Source of the DNA: Anaerolineales bacterium
GTDB lineage: Bacteria; Chloroflexota; Anaerolineae; Anaerolineales; Villigracilaceae
Assembly (NCBI GenBank): GCA_015075275.1
Contig: JABTUU010000002.1
Location: 620,001-684,000 of the forward strand
Reading direction: 5' to 3'
Length of the DNA stretch: 64,000 nucleotides
Part shown: positions 35,197 to 42,905 of the stretch, one piece after another
How the letters are laid out: every line of letters begins with the position of its first letter
Position numbering within the stretch: the stretch's first letter is position 1
Position numbers and translations under genes: made by a program
The notes under the pieces: model-generated
Told to the model about the DNA's origin: nothing
Database searches by the model: none
Seen by the model: the letters and a program-made list of their open reading frames with translations, nothing else

Positions 35197-36042
35197 TTAC
35201 GTCAATTTTTCCAACAGCGTATCCAATTCCTCGTCGGAATAATAGTAGATCGTCACTGTGCCGCCGCGTTTGCCGTGTTTCAGCGCGACCTTCGTGCCGA
35301 GGCTCGATTGCAACTTCTTTTCCACGTCGCTCACATTCGGACTTCGACCTGATTTCTTTTTCACTACGGGTCTGTTCCCTGAAAGTTTTCGCGCCAACAC
35401 TTCGGTGGAGCGTACGCTCAAATCTAAATTTAGAATCTGATTCAATAAATGTTCTTGCGTCTTGGCGGATAACGACAGCATCGCGCGCGCGTGACCTTCT
35501 GTGATTCTGCCGTCTACCAGCGCTTGCTTCACCGCCGCAGACGCGTCAAGCAGACGCAGGGTGTTGGTCACTGCGACGCGGCTTTTGCCCACGCGCGAGG
35601 CGATGGTCTCATGCGACATCCTGAATTCTTTGGCGAGGTTCTGGTACGCTTCGGCTTCTTCAACAGGATTCAAATCCGCGCGTTGGACGTTTTCGATAAG
35701 CGCTAGTTCGAGCAATTGCTGGTCGGTCGCCGAGCGGATGACGACCGGCACGGTTTTTAACCCGGCCTTGCGCGAGGCTTGCAAGCGCCGCTCACCGGCG
35801 ATTAGTATGTACATGCCGCCTTTACCCAGCGAGACGATGAGCGGTTGGATCACCCCATGCTCACGGATAGACGCGGCAAGATTCTCCAACTCTTCCGTAT
35901 GGAACATTTCACGCGGCTGACGCGGGTTGCGCTGGATCGAATCAATCGAAACTTGTGTAACGCCGCCTTCGCCGCCTGCGGAGATTTTTCCACCGGGGAT
36001 GAGAGCGTCAAGTCCTTTGCCGAGACCGGTACGTTTTGCCAT
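35197..36042 (-). CDS. parB: ParB/Spo0J chromosome-partitioning CTPase
   Basis: 281 residues from the ATG at 36042 (MAKRTGLGKGLDALIPGG) with AGGAG upstream. The ParB/Srx core is visible: NPRQPREMF, the C motif GERRLQASRKAGLKTVPVVI, and the HTH ESRVGKSRVAVTNTLRLL-type segment (here ASRVGKSRVAVTNTLRLLDA). It should load onto parS, slide as a CTP clamp and work with ParA in origin segregation. Directly downstream of parA, as usual. Confidence 0.95.
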   Translation of the reverse strand: MAKRTGLGKGLDALIPGGKISAGGEGGVTQVSIDSIQRNPRQPREMFHTEELENLAASIREHGVIQPLIVSLGKGGMYILIAGERRLQASRKAGLKTVPVVIRSATDQQLLELALIENVQRADLNPVEEAEAYQNLAKEFRMSHETIASRVGKSRVAVTNTLRLLDASAAVKQALVDGRITEGHARAMLSLSAKTQEHLLNQILNLDLSVRSTEVLARKLSGNRPVVKKKSGRSPNVSDVEKKLQSSLGTKVALKHGKRGGTVTIYYYSDEELDTLLEKLT

Positions 36043-36128
36043 AAAATACTCCTTTTTAAACACAAAGGGCTCTAAAGTCACTAAGGTTTGAGGCTTTAAA
36101 AACTTTGTGTCCTTCGTATCTTTTGTGG

Positions 36129-36908
36129 TTAATTGGTTTTTACACCATCGCCTTTCAACAATTCCTTTGCCAATGACTCATACGCCTGCGCCCCAACGGA
36201 CGATGGCGCGTACGCCGAAATCGGCAGTCCATATGAAGGCGCCTCGGCAAGGCGGATACTGCGCGGCACGACGCTCTTGAACACCCGCCCCGGAAAATGA
36301 TTGTTGACTTCCTTCACCACATCGGTCGAAAGATTCGTCCGCGGGTCGAACATTGTCAGAATAACGCCGCGTATACCAAGTTCGGAGAAGAGCGACGATC
36401 GCACACGTTCGATGGTCTGCGTGATCTGACCGAGTCCTTCCAACGCGAGATATTCGCATTGAACGGGGATCAATACGCCGTCTTTTGCCGCGACCAATCC
36501 ATTAACCGTGATCAGCCCCAAAGAGGGCGGACAATCAATCAAAATGTAATCGTATTTGTCATTGAACGCCGCGAGCGCGTCTCGCAGACGAAATTCTCTG
36601 CCCGATTCTTCGACCAATTCAACTTCCGCGCCGGCAAGCGCCGGAGAGGATGGCAACAAAGAAAGTTGCAGCCGTTCGTTGAAAAGAATCGCGGACGCGG
36701 GGACGTCGCCAGACAGCAATGCCTCGTACGCGCTAACGGATACGCTGTTCTTATCCACGCCGAGGCTGGAGGTGGCGTTGGCTTGCGGGTCAATATCCGC
36801 GATCAAGACGCGCTGTCCATATTTTGCAAGATACGCGCCGAGATTGATGGCAGTAGTGGTCTTACCCACCCCGCCTTTTTGATTAACAAGAGTATAGGTG
36901 CGAGTCAT
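36129..36908 (-). CDS. parA: ParA/Soj chromosome-partitioning ATPase
   Basis: 259 residues. The deviant Walker A is LVNQKGGVGKTTTAINLGAY; Walker B region YDYILIDCPPSLGLITVNGL; the C-terminus GAQAYESLAKEL is standard. It binds DNA non-specifically in the ATP form and pulls ParB-bound origins apart. No Shine-Dalgarno is seen before the ATG at 36908. Forms a pair with parB 87 nt downstream. Confidence 0.95.
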   Translation of the reverse strand: MTRTYTLVNQKGGVGKTTTAINLGAYLAKYGQRVLIADIDPQANATSSLGVDKNSVSVSAYEALLSGDVPASAILFNERLQLSLLPSSPALAGAEVELVEESGREFRLRDALAAFNDKYDYILIDCPPSLGLITVNGLVAAKDGVLIPVQCEYLALEGLGQITQTIERVRSSLFSELGIRGVILTMFDPRTNLSTDVVKEVNNHFPGRVFKSVVPRSIRLAEAPSYGLPISAYAPSSVGAQAYESLAKELLKGDGVKTN

Positions 36909-36945
36909 ACGATTTCCGATTTACGATTTTAGATTTGCGATTATC

Positions 36946-37003
36946 GCCACAGAGACCACAGAGATTTTGAGAAAATCTCAGAGAACTCTGTGCGCTCTGT
37001 GGC
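36946..37003. repeat. Intergenic CCACAGAG inverted repeat between pfkB-like gene and parA
   Basis: GCCACAGAG (36946-36954) faces CTCTGTGGC (36995-37003); an inner pair GAGATTTT/AAAATCTC lies at 36961-36979. Short GCCACAGAG-type palindromes are a dispersed family in many genomes. Confidence 0.6.
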
Positions 37004-37009
37004 TATGTT

Positions 37010-37861
37010 TTACTGCAACACTTCCATCAAGCACAATTCAATCTCTGCTTGCGTCGGAATTCCATCCAGCCCAACGCGGGTCACAGAATGCGATGCGAGC
37101 AACGTTGCAAAGCGCGCGGCTTCCCACGGGTCGCGCGTGCGCGCTAAGCGAATAAAGAACGCCGCGGCAAAAATATCGCCGGCGCCGGTGGCGTCCGCTT
37201 CGTCTACTTCAAGCGCGCGGAAGCGACGGCGATCGCCATTCCAGTATAAGACGCATCCTTCCGCGCCCTCGGTGACGACCAGCATCCGCGTTTGGTGCGC
37301 CATCCGCTCGATAAGTTCATGATCGCCGCTTACGTCCTCGCGGCTGACGACGACGGCGTTCGCTTTTTGTAAAATTGTTTCCGAATTCAGCCAATCGCAG
37401 CGAAAGACGCGTCCGCTCGCATCCCATTGTCGCATCCAGCCCTGCGGAGTGATTCCCAAAAATGCAGGCGAGAAATCTTCCGGCAGCGACATATCCATTT
37501 CGTTGGCAATCGGGCCCAGATGAATAATGGATGCTCCGCGCCACGATCTCGGAACCAAGTTGAAGTCAATCCTTGCGGCTTGCGCGCGCAGGTATTGCAC
37601 GCGCCCTTCCGGCGTATACACATTCTCAAAAGTTGCGCTGCGCAAAGAATCGCTCGAAACGACGGGAATGCCGTTCAACGCATCCAGCGGAGTCTCTTTG
37701 CCGACCGCCGTGACGATCCCCGCTTTCATTCCCAACGCGCGCGCCGTCAGCGCAGCATAAGCGACCGTTCCACCCAACCTTGCGCCATCTGCGGTTAAAT
37801 CATGCGCCGCATGACCGATCGCGAGATACTCCACGGCTTCGAGCGAAACAAGGCTGCGCAT
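37010..37861 (-). CDS. PfkB-family carbohydrate/nucleoside kinase
   Basis: 283 residues from the ATG at 37861; a longer frame to 37924 would run through the palindrome and is rejected, and a TATAAT lies 6 nt upstream. N-terminal LAIGHAAHDLTADGARLGGT has the family GG pattern and the C-terminal VDEADATGAGDIFAAAFFIR the catalytic GAGD. The substrate cannot be told (ribokinase, adenosine kinase or related). It lies in the jag-parA interval of the origin-proximal cluster. Confidence 0.9.
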   Translation of the reverse strand: MRSLVSLEAVEYLAIGHAAHDLTADGARLGGTVAYAALTARALGMKAGIVTAVGKETPLDALNGIPVVSSDSLRSATFENVYTPEGRVQYLRAQAARIDFNLVPRSWRGASIIHLGPIANEMDMSLPEDFSPAFLGITPQGWMRQWDASGRVFRCDWLNSETILQKANAVVVSREDVSGDHELIERMAHQTRMLVVTEGAEGCVLYWNGDRRRFRALEVDEADATGAGDIFAAAFFIRLARTRDPWEAARFATLLASHSVTRVGLDGIPTQAEIELCLMEVLQ

Positions 37862-37867
37862 GAGCAG

Positions 37868-37873
37868 ATTATA
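37868..37873 (-). promoter_or_regulatory. -10 box for the PfkB-like gene, leaderless spacing
   Basis: TATAAT on the minus strand, 6 nt, then ATG at 37861; no Shine-Dalgarno sequence. Confidence 0.55.
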
Positions 37874-37884
37874 CCGAATAAAAA

Positions 37885-37916
37885 TATAGGGGCGACCCAT
37901 TGGGGTCGCCCCTATA
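37885..37916. repeat. Perfect 14-bp palindrome between jag and the PfkB-like gene
   Basis: TATAGGGGCGACCC (37885-37898), loop ATTG, GGGTCGCCCCTATA (37903-37916). It could end the jag transcript; the outer TAGGGGCG matches the repeats at 5598 and 35141. Confidence 0.8.
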
Positions 37917-37920
37917 TAAT

Positions 37921-38700
37921 TCACGCGTTCTTCGGAACGATGGTCACTTTACGGCGCGGTTCCTCGCCAGCGCTTTCGGTAGTCACATCGGGATGGTCGC
38001 GCAGGGCAATGTGAATGATGCGGCGTTCGGCGGAGGGCATCGGCTCAAGCGATTGCTTCTTCCCATTTTTAGCGACCTGTTCCGCCATGCGTTTCGCCAT
38101 TTGGATCAATTGCTTCTCGCGGCGGTCGCGATAACCTTCCACGTCCACAAAAAGCTGCGCCCACTCTTGTGTTTCCTTCCCTACGATCAGCGACGCTACA
38201 TGTTGAAAAGCGTTCAATGTTTCGGAATGCCGCCCGATCAACGCTCCAAGGTCGTTGCCGCGCACGTCTACATAGATGCCGTGTCGGTCGTCTTGCTCGT
38301 TATAATGCGCGGAAACTTGCGCTTCCAAATGCATTAGATGGATTAATTTAGAAACGACAGATTCGACGGTTTCGAGAACCGCATCAACTTCAGAATCCGA
38401 TTGAGAATCTGAAGCGGAAGCGGACTGAGGCTCGCGGTGATTTGTCTCCCGTTCTTCTTGCGATTCGCTCAAAGCGGCGACCTCGGTTGATTCGGCGCCT
38501 TCAAACGCAGCCCCGCCTTCAGGGATAACCGTCAAACGCACGCGCACCTGCGCTTTGCCCAGTTTAAACAAGCCTTTGTTGCCCACGTCCAGCACTTCAA
38601 CGCCAACGCGGTCCGCAGTCAGTCCCAGTTCGGCAAGCCCTTGCGCGAGAGCTTCCTCGACCGTGGGCGCGATGATCTCAAGAGTCATTCTTTGATTCAT
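37921..38700 (-). CDS. jag: Jag-like RNA-binding protein (Jag-N, KH-II and R3H domains)
   Basis: 259 residues. Jag-N domain at about 1-55 (APTVEEALAQGLAELGLTAD, VEVLDVGNKGLFKLG), an acidic/Ser-rich linker, a KH domain (DVRGNDLGALIGRHSETLNA with the GxxG) and a C-terminal R3H (EPMPSAERRIIHIALRDHPD). Jag/EloR-KhpB proteins bind RNA and tune cell elongation. The Shine-Dalgarno AAGGAGGCGGGC precedes the ATG. It follows yidC by 15 nt, the standard arrangement. Confidence 0.95.
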   Translation of the reverse strand: MNQRMTLEIIAPTVEEALAQGLAELGLTADRVGVEVLDVGNKGLFKLGKAQVRVRLTVIPEGGAAFEGAESTEVAALSESQEERETNHREPQSASASDSQSDSEVDAVLETVESVVSKLIHLMHLEAQVSAHYNEQDDRHGIYVDVRGNDLGALIGRHSETLNAFQHVASLIVGKETQEWAQLFVDVEGYRDRREKQLIQMAKRMAEQVAKNGKKQSLEPMPSAERRIIHIALRDHPDVTTESAGEEPRRKVTIVPKNA

Positions 38701-38715
38701 GCCCGCCTCCTTCGG

Positions 38716-39591
38716 CTATGTTTTTTTGCCGCCGGGCAGTAGATTTCTCCAGTTGACCTTGCCCATCATCGCGTATTGCACGATGCTTAATACATTGCTG
38801 ATCACAAAGTAAACCGAAAGTCCGGAGGCGTAATTGATCGAAAACATAAACAACATGATCGGCATATAGTAGCCCATCATTTTTCCCGTCGCCGCAGATT
38901 GGTCGCCAGGGTTAGCGGGCGGCATGGTCAATTTGGTTTGAATGAACGTGGTCAATCCGACGATCAGCGCCAGAATAGGAACGCTTACGCCGAAGATTAA
39001 CGTCCGCTCGGGCAAGCCCATATCAATACCGAGAAATTTGCTGTTCAATGGAATTAATGCGGCGACGTCTTGCAGCCCAAACGCGGCGAGGCTCTTGGAG
39101 AGCTTGAGAATGCTCAACGGATAAGAGCCGATCGCATATGTGATCGCGGGAATTAACGCGAACAGGATAGGGAATTGGATCAACATCGGCAGGCACGAGC
39201 CGAAGACGTTAATGCCTCTTTCGCGATAGATACGCATTTGTTCCTGCGCGAGTTTCTCGCGATCTTTGGCATACTTTTTCTGGATCGCCATCCATTCCTT
39301 GTCCGTTTGCAGATCTTGCATGGCTTTCGCGCCTTTCATCTGCTGGGCGTTGAGGGGCCAGGTAGCGAGACGAATCAGCGCCGTCAGCAGGATAATAGCG
39401 ATGCCGAAATTATGACCTACGAATTGATAGATCAGAATCAGAATATTGACAAGCAGATCAATGACGCTGCTAAAGTTCATGAACGCCAGCACAAGCACGG
39501 CGATCACCGCGAGAGTCTTTAATGTTTCGCGCGGGTTAACCTGTGGAAGTTCGGGGCGCTGCGCCTGCGTTGGATTGCTGGGATTTTTCAT
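38716..39591 (-). CDS. yidC: YidC/Oxa1-family membrane protein insertase
   Basis: 291 residues from the ATG at 39591; a longer frame to 39687 is rejected since it overlaps the upstream gene. About five membrane segments. The conserved Arg of the hydrophilic groove lies in ILLTALIRLATWPLNAQQMK, the cytoplasmic loop in IQKKYAKDREKLAQEQMRIY, and the C-terminal segments FSINYASGLSVYFVISNVLS match the family. It inserts small membrane proteins with or without SecYEG. Confidence 0.95.
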   Translation of the reverse strand: MKNPSNPTQAQRPELPQVNPRETLKTLAVIAVLVLAFMNFSSVIDLLVNILILIYQFVGHNFGIAIILLTALIRLATWPLNAQQMKGAKAMQDLQTDKEWMAIQKKYAKDREKLAQEQMRIYRERGINVFGSCLPMLIQFPILFALIPAITYAIGSYPLSILKLSKSLAAFGLQDVAALIPLNSKFLGIDMGLPERTLIFGVSVPILALIVGLTTFIQTKLTMPPANPGDQSAATGKMMGYYMPIMLFMFSINYASGLSVYFVISNVLSIVQYAMMGKVNWRNLLPGGKKT

Positions 39592-39604
39592 AGGTGAATA
39601 ACTC

Positions 39605-40747
39605 TTATTTTCCCGAGAACGTCCAAACGGCTTTGCCGTTTTGGTCGAGAGCGACAAGATAATAATCGGAATCAAGATATGCGACAAGCGTTAAGCCTTC
39701 TGCAAAGACCGGCGTGGTATACGCCTTGCTTTTCTCTTTTCCTTGAAACCATAAACTTACTTTCCCATCGGCGCTAATGGAATAAATTCCGCCCGATTCA
39801 GTCGCGATCAGAATCTGATCGCCCACAACTAGCGGGCTGGCAGTGATGGAAGCGTCTGGGCGCACAGGTTCCCAATTCAAGCGTTGTTCCGCTGTATTGT
39901 ACGAATAAACGTAACCGTCTACGTCGGCGAAGTAGAGATTATCGCCATCCGCAACCGGCGTTCCCCAAATCCACCCTTTCGTCTCAAGCGCCGTTTGATG
40001 CGCGCCGGTGAGCGGGTCGAAGCGTTCAAGTTTCTTGGCTAACGAGCCGGCATACAGCGCGCCGTCGCCGCCGAGAGCCACCCCGCCCGGCACAGCGCCG
40101 TTCAAGTCCACGCGCCAAAGGACTTCGTACGTGGAAAGATCAACAGCCGCCACCGCTTTATCTAACGAGGTGATGAAGAGCCGCTCGCCATCGGTGATGG
40201 GCTGCGCCCATAAACGCGATTCATTTTTGCCGGGCTGAGAAACTTCAATCGTCCGAACCGCTTGCTTTTCGGGCATGCCGTCGTTCAAATCGAGGACATA
40301 GATCTTCCCATCAGAGTTCGGCGCGAAGAGCAGTCCGTCAATCTCCAACGGCGGAGCGATCCACAAGCCTTTGGCTTGGTTGAACTTCCATCTCACCGCC
40401 GGAGTTGGGGCTTTGTCTATGGCGCTGAAGTTTTTAGGATCAACGGCGTACAACATATGGCGGTTATTGGCGTTGGCAATGACAACCAGCCCGTCGGTCA
40501 TCGTGACCGGCGGAACGATGAACATATCGGGGTTCGTATTGAACAACGTAAAGCCCGCCTTCTCGCCGGAGAACGACCATAACAAGTTATGGGTCTTCAA
40601 ATCCACGGCGTACACCGTCGAAGTGTGCGCAAGGTATGCCACATCGCCCGAAGTAGAAAGCCCAGGCCAAGCGACTGCGCCGGTGCATCCGCTTAAGACA
40701 AGCGCGAACAAAAGGACAAACAGGATGATCGATTTCTTTTTTTGCAT
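39605..40747 (-). CDS. PQQ-like beta-propeller lipoprotein (BamB-like)
   Basis: 380 residues. Lipoprotein signal with lipobox LVLSGCTG (Cys near residue 21). Seven or so beta-propeller blades with the AVD(L/P) ... W pattern (VYAVDLKTHNLLWSFSG, VAAVDLSTYEVLWRVDL, VYSYNTAEQRLNWEPVRP). It is exported and membrane-anchored. The gene is placed between yidD and yidC, 13 nt before yidC, which suggests a role in envelope-protein assembly; that function is inferred from position and fold only. Confidence 0.85.
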   Translation of the reverse strand: MQKKKSIILFVLLFALVLSGCTGAVAWPGLSTSGDVAYLAHTSTVYAVDLKTHNLLWSFSGEKAGFTLFNTNPDMFIVPPVTMTDGLVVIANANNRHMLYAVDPKNFSAIDKAPTPAVRWKFNQAKGLWIAPPLEIDGLLFAPNSDGKIYVLDLNDGMPEKQAVRTIEVSQPGKNESRLWAQPITDGERLFITSLDKAVAAVDLSTYEVLWRVDLNGAVPGGVALGGDGALYAGSLAKKLERFDPLTGAHQTALETKGWIWGTPVADGDNLYFADVDGYVYSYNTAEQRLNWEPVRPDASITASPLVVGDQILIATESGGIYSISADGKVSLWFQGKEKSKAYTTPVFAEGLTLVAYLDSDYYLVALDQNGKAVWTFSGK

Positions 40748-40762
40748 GGAAAAAATGCGCTC

Positions 40763-41053
40763 CTATGGAACAGGGTCGTACCCCCCGGGGTTGAATGGGT
40801 TGCATCGCAACACGCGCCAGAGCGCCATGAACGATCCTTTAAACGCGCCGTGTTTATAGATCGCTTGGTAGCCGTAATGCGAACACGACGGATAAAAGCG
40901 GCAGGTATTGGCGGGCAAGCCCTTCGAGACGGTCATCTGATAGAGTCGAATTAACGACAACAGCGCGATGCGCGGAAGATTCCAGATCGTGCGCGGCAAG
41001 TCGCGCAGACGCGGCTCATGAGAATAATCGTGCAGGTGAAATTCAGACATCAT
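40763..41053 (-). CDS. yidD: Membrane protein insertion efficiency factor YidD
   Basis: 96 residues. The family core is exact: [20 protein letters not shown] and [19 protein letters not shown]. An extra N-terminal stretch of about 25 residues ([16 protein letters not shown]) precedes the amphipathic helix. The ATG overlaps the rnpA stop by 4 nt. It helps YidC-dependent insertion. Confidence 0.95.
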   Translation of the reverse strand: MMSEFHLHDYSHEPRLRDLPRTIWNLPRIALLSLIRLYQMTVSKGLPANTCRFYPSCSHYGYQAIYKHGAFKGSFMALWRVLRCNPFNPGGYDPVP

Positions 41054-41421
41054 ACGGAAGAAGATGGCGCATACAATTGCGCGCGTTGCAACAAATTGAG
41101 CAGGGCTCGGCGGGTTTCCTCCAGCGTGGCAGAGGCTAACCCAGAGCGGGCTATCAGGATCAAGTTTGCACCCGTTTTCTCCGATCCGTGTTGAAAGTCT
41201 AGGCTAGGCAGGAGCGGTCGGATCGCTTCGCGCAACAGGCGTTTTGCCCGATTGCGCCGAACCGCCGATCCGGCGGCGCGCCCGGCGGCGACCCCCACTC
41301 GCACGCTTCCTTGTTCGTTCTTTTCGACGATCAAAACGACAAGCGGGTGGGCATAAGACTTGCCGGAACGCCTCACCCGCTTGAATTCTTCAGACCGGGT
41401 CAGACGGAACTTTCTCTGCAC
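41050..41421 (-). CDS. rnpA: Ribonuclease P protein component
   Basis: 123 residues from a GTG at 41421. RNA-binding RNR motif: [21 protein letters not shown]-terminal [19 protein letters not shown]. It assists the RNase P RNA in tRNA 5' maturation. It follows rpmH by 16 nt and overlaps yidD by 4 nt. Confidence 0.95.
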   Translation of the reverse strand: MQRKFRLTRSEEFKRVRRSGKSYAHPLVVLIVEKNEQGSVRVGVAAGRAAGSAVRRNRAKRLLREAIRPLLPSLDFQHGSEKTGANLILIARSGLASATLEETRRALLNLLQRAQLYAPSSSV

Positions 41422-41437
41422 CCGCGCTCAGTTCCGC

Positions 41438-41608
41438 CTACCAGCGGACTTTCTTTACATGGTTATTGGCGGTCTTCGTCAATTGATGACGCCCGCGCAA
41501 GCGACGACGCTTAAGAACGGCGCGCCCATCCGCAGTGGACATGCGTTTGCGGAAGCCGTGCACGCGCACGCGCCGTCGAATCTTCGGTTGATACGTTCGT
41601 TTCGTCAT
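41438..41608 (-). CDS. rpmH: 50S ribosomal protein L34
   Basis: 56 residues, read on the minus strand from an ATG at 41608 with AGGAAAG upstream: [20 protein letters not shown], then [20 protein letters not shown] and a C-terminal [16 protein letters not shown]. The TYQPk.rRR...HGFR.RM pattern is unmistakable; the C-terminal tail is longer than the usual 44-46 residue protein. First gene of the rpmH-rnpA-yidD-yidC-jag cluster. Confidence 0.97.
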   Translation of the reverse strand: MTKRTYQPKIRRRVRVHGFRKRMSTADGRAVLKRRRLRGRHQLTKTANNHVKKVRW

Positions 41609-41664
41609 TCGTACTTTCCTCGTTTCAAAATAATCGCAGCTGGTCTTTTCAGAACAGCGGGTTA

Positions 41665-42855
41665 TTATACCGTAGGAATTTTGATTCGGTCAATCGAATT
41701 CCGTTCCGTTTCATCTCGCAGTAAGACGGGAGCGACGCAGAGCGACGCAACGATCAGCGCGCCGCCTCCGCCGCGTCCGAACGCGAGTATCGCGATCGTC
41801 GGCAGGGCATAGAAAAACGCGACAAAGATGCGTTGAGGCAGGTTATTCTCTCGAACAAGAATCGCAAAGGGAATCAGCAACATCATAAAGTCGTAATTGT
41901 ATAAATACGGGCTGACGAGCAGCGCTCCCAACGTCGTCGCAGCGAAAAGAATTTCATGCGAGCGCGCCAGCGTTCTTCTTCGAATAAAGAAGAGCGCGAG
42001 ACAGATCAGCAAGAGTATTGCGGCGAGCGCCGCCGCGCGCGCCAACGACCCGTCGAATAATGCGCGAGACAGATAGACCGGCAAGCTTACGCATTCAGAG
42101 CAAGCGGAGACGTTCCCTTCGCTGCCATAGGCTAACAACATAGCGGGATAATTGACGATCCAATTCGGGTCTGCTATGAAGCCGGCGGCGAAGAGACTTA
42201 TAGCGGAAAGAACGGTAAGCCGCAACGTCCGCCGCCCAAAGTCGTTCTTCTGAGCGATCAGCCAAAATAACGCGGCGATAATCGTCAGCGCGCCAAGATG
42301 CGGTTTGAATGTGAGCAGCGCAATGCCCAGCGCGCTAAACGCCGCATGTTTCCGCCGCGCCGCGTAGATCGTCAAGGCGGTTCCCAGCAAAATCGGGAAA
42401 TCGTATTGCCCAACCGCCAAGGTTCCGAGCGTCGGCAAAAACATCAACGCGGCAGGGAAAGCGATCAACCGCAACCGTCCGCTCCAGCCGTCGGTGAGCA
42501 GCCAAACGGAGAGGAATAACATAGCAAGGTTCAATTCAAACCACAACGCCGCCGCGGCTTGCGCGGGAAGCAATCCCAAATAGAACGTAGCAAGCGCGTA
42601 CCAAGGCGGGTAGGGAAAACGCGCTAGAAAGAATTTGCCGGGCTGCGCATCTTCTGTGGCGCGTAACGCGATCTCTTCCACCGCTTCAAGGTCATAGATC
42701 GGCACGCGCCCGACGAGAGCCAAATCGGTGTAGTAGAGCGCGCTGAAGTCGGAATTGATCGGCAGCGCATTTGGAAGATACAATGCCGCTCCCAACATCA
42801 AACCAAAAATAAGGGCGATCAGAACGCAGGTTAACAGCGAACGCCGGTTAAACAT
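41665..42855 (-). CDS. GT87-family (DUF2029) polyprenol-phosphate-mannose-type glycosyltransferase
   Basis: 396 residues with about ten membrane segments. An acidic periplasmic loop in the first segment pair ([18 protein letters not shown]) and the [17 protein letters not shown] segment match GT87 proteins such as PimE, which use lipid-linked mannose; [14 protein letters not shown] is also typical. The acceptor is unknown. Divergent from comEC; the ATG at 42855 follows a TACAAT box by 6 nt. Confidence 0.8.
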   Translation of the reverse strand: MFNRRSLLTCVLIALIFGLMLGAALYLPNALPINSDFSALYYTDLALVGRVPIYDLEAVEEIALRATEDAQPGKFFLARFPYPPWYALATFYLGLLPAQAAAALWFELNLAMLFLSVWLLTDGWSGRLRLIAFPAALMFLPTLGTLAVGQYDFPILLGTALTIYAARRKHAAFSALGIALLTFKPHLGALTIIAALFWLIAQKNDFGRRTLRLTVLSAISLFAAGFIADPNWIVNYPAMLLAYGSEGNVSACSECVSLPVYLSRALFDGSLARAAALAAILLLICLALFFIRRRTLARSHEILFAATTLGALLVSPYLYNYDFMMLLIPFAILVRENNLPQRIFVAFFYALPTIAILAFGRGGGGALIVASLCVAPVLLRDETERNSIDRIKIPTV

Positions 42856-42861
42856 ATCCGA

Positions 42862-42867
42862 ATTGTA
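42862..42867 (-). promoter_or_regulatory. -10 box for the GT87 gene, leaderless spacing
   Basis: TACAAT on the minus strand, 6 nt, then ATG at 42855. Confidence 0.5.
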
Positions 42868-42905
42868 TCCTCTCCTCAGTCAATTCGTGCTATCATGCAA
42901 AAGCC

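Noticed and set aside
35100..37010. parS near parAB
   Set aside because: No TGTTTCACGTGAAACA-like 16-mer was found in or around the two genes.
41600..41670. Possible oriC/DnaA boxes next to rpmH
   Set aside because: No TTATCCACA-like cluster and no dnaA; the short gap holds only the rpmH upstream region.
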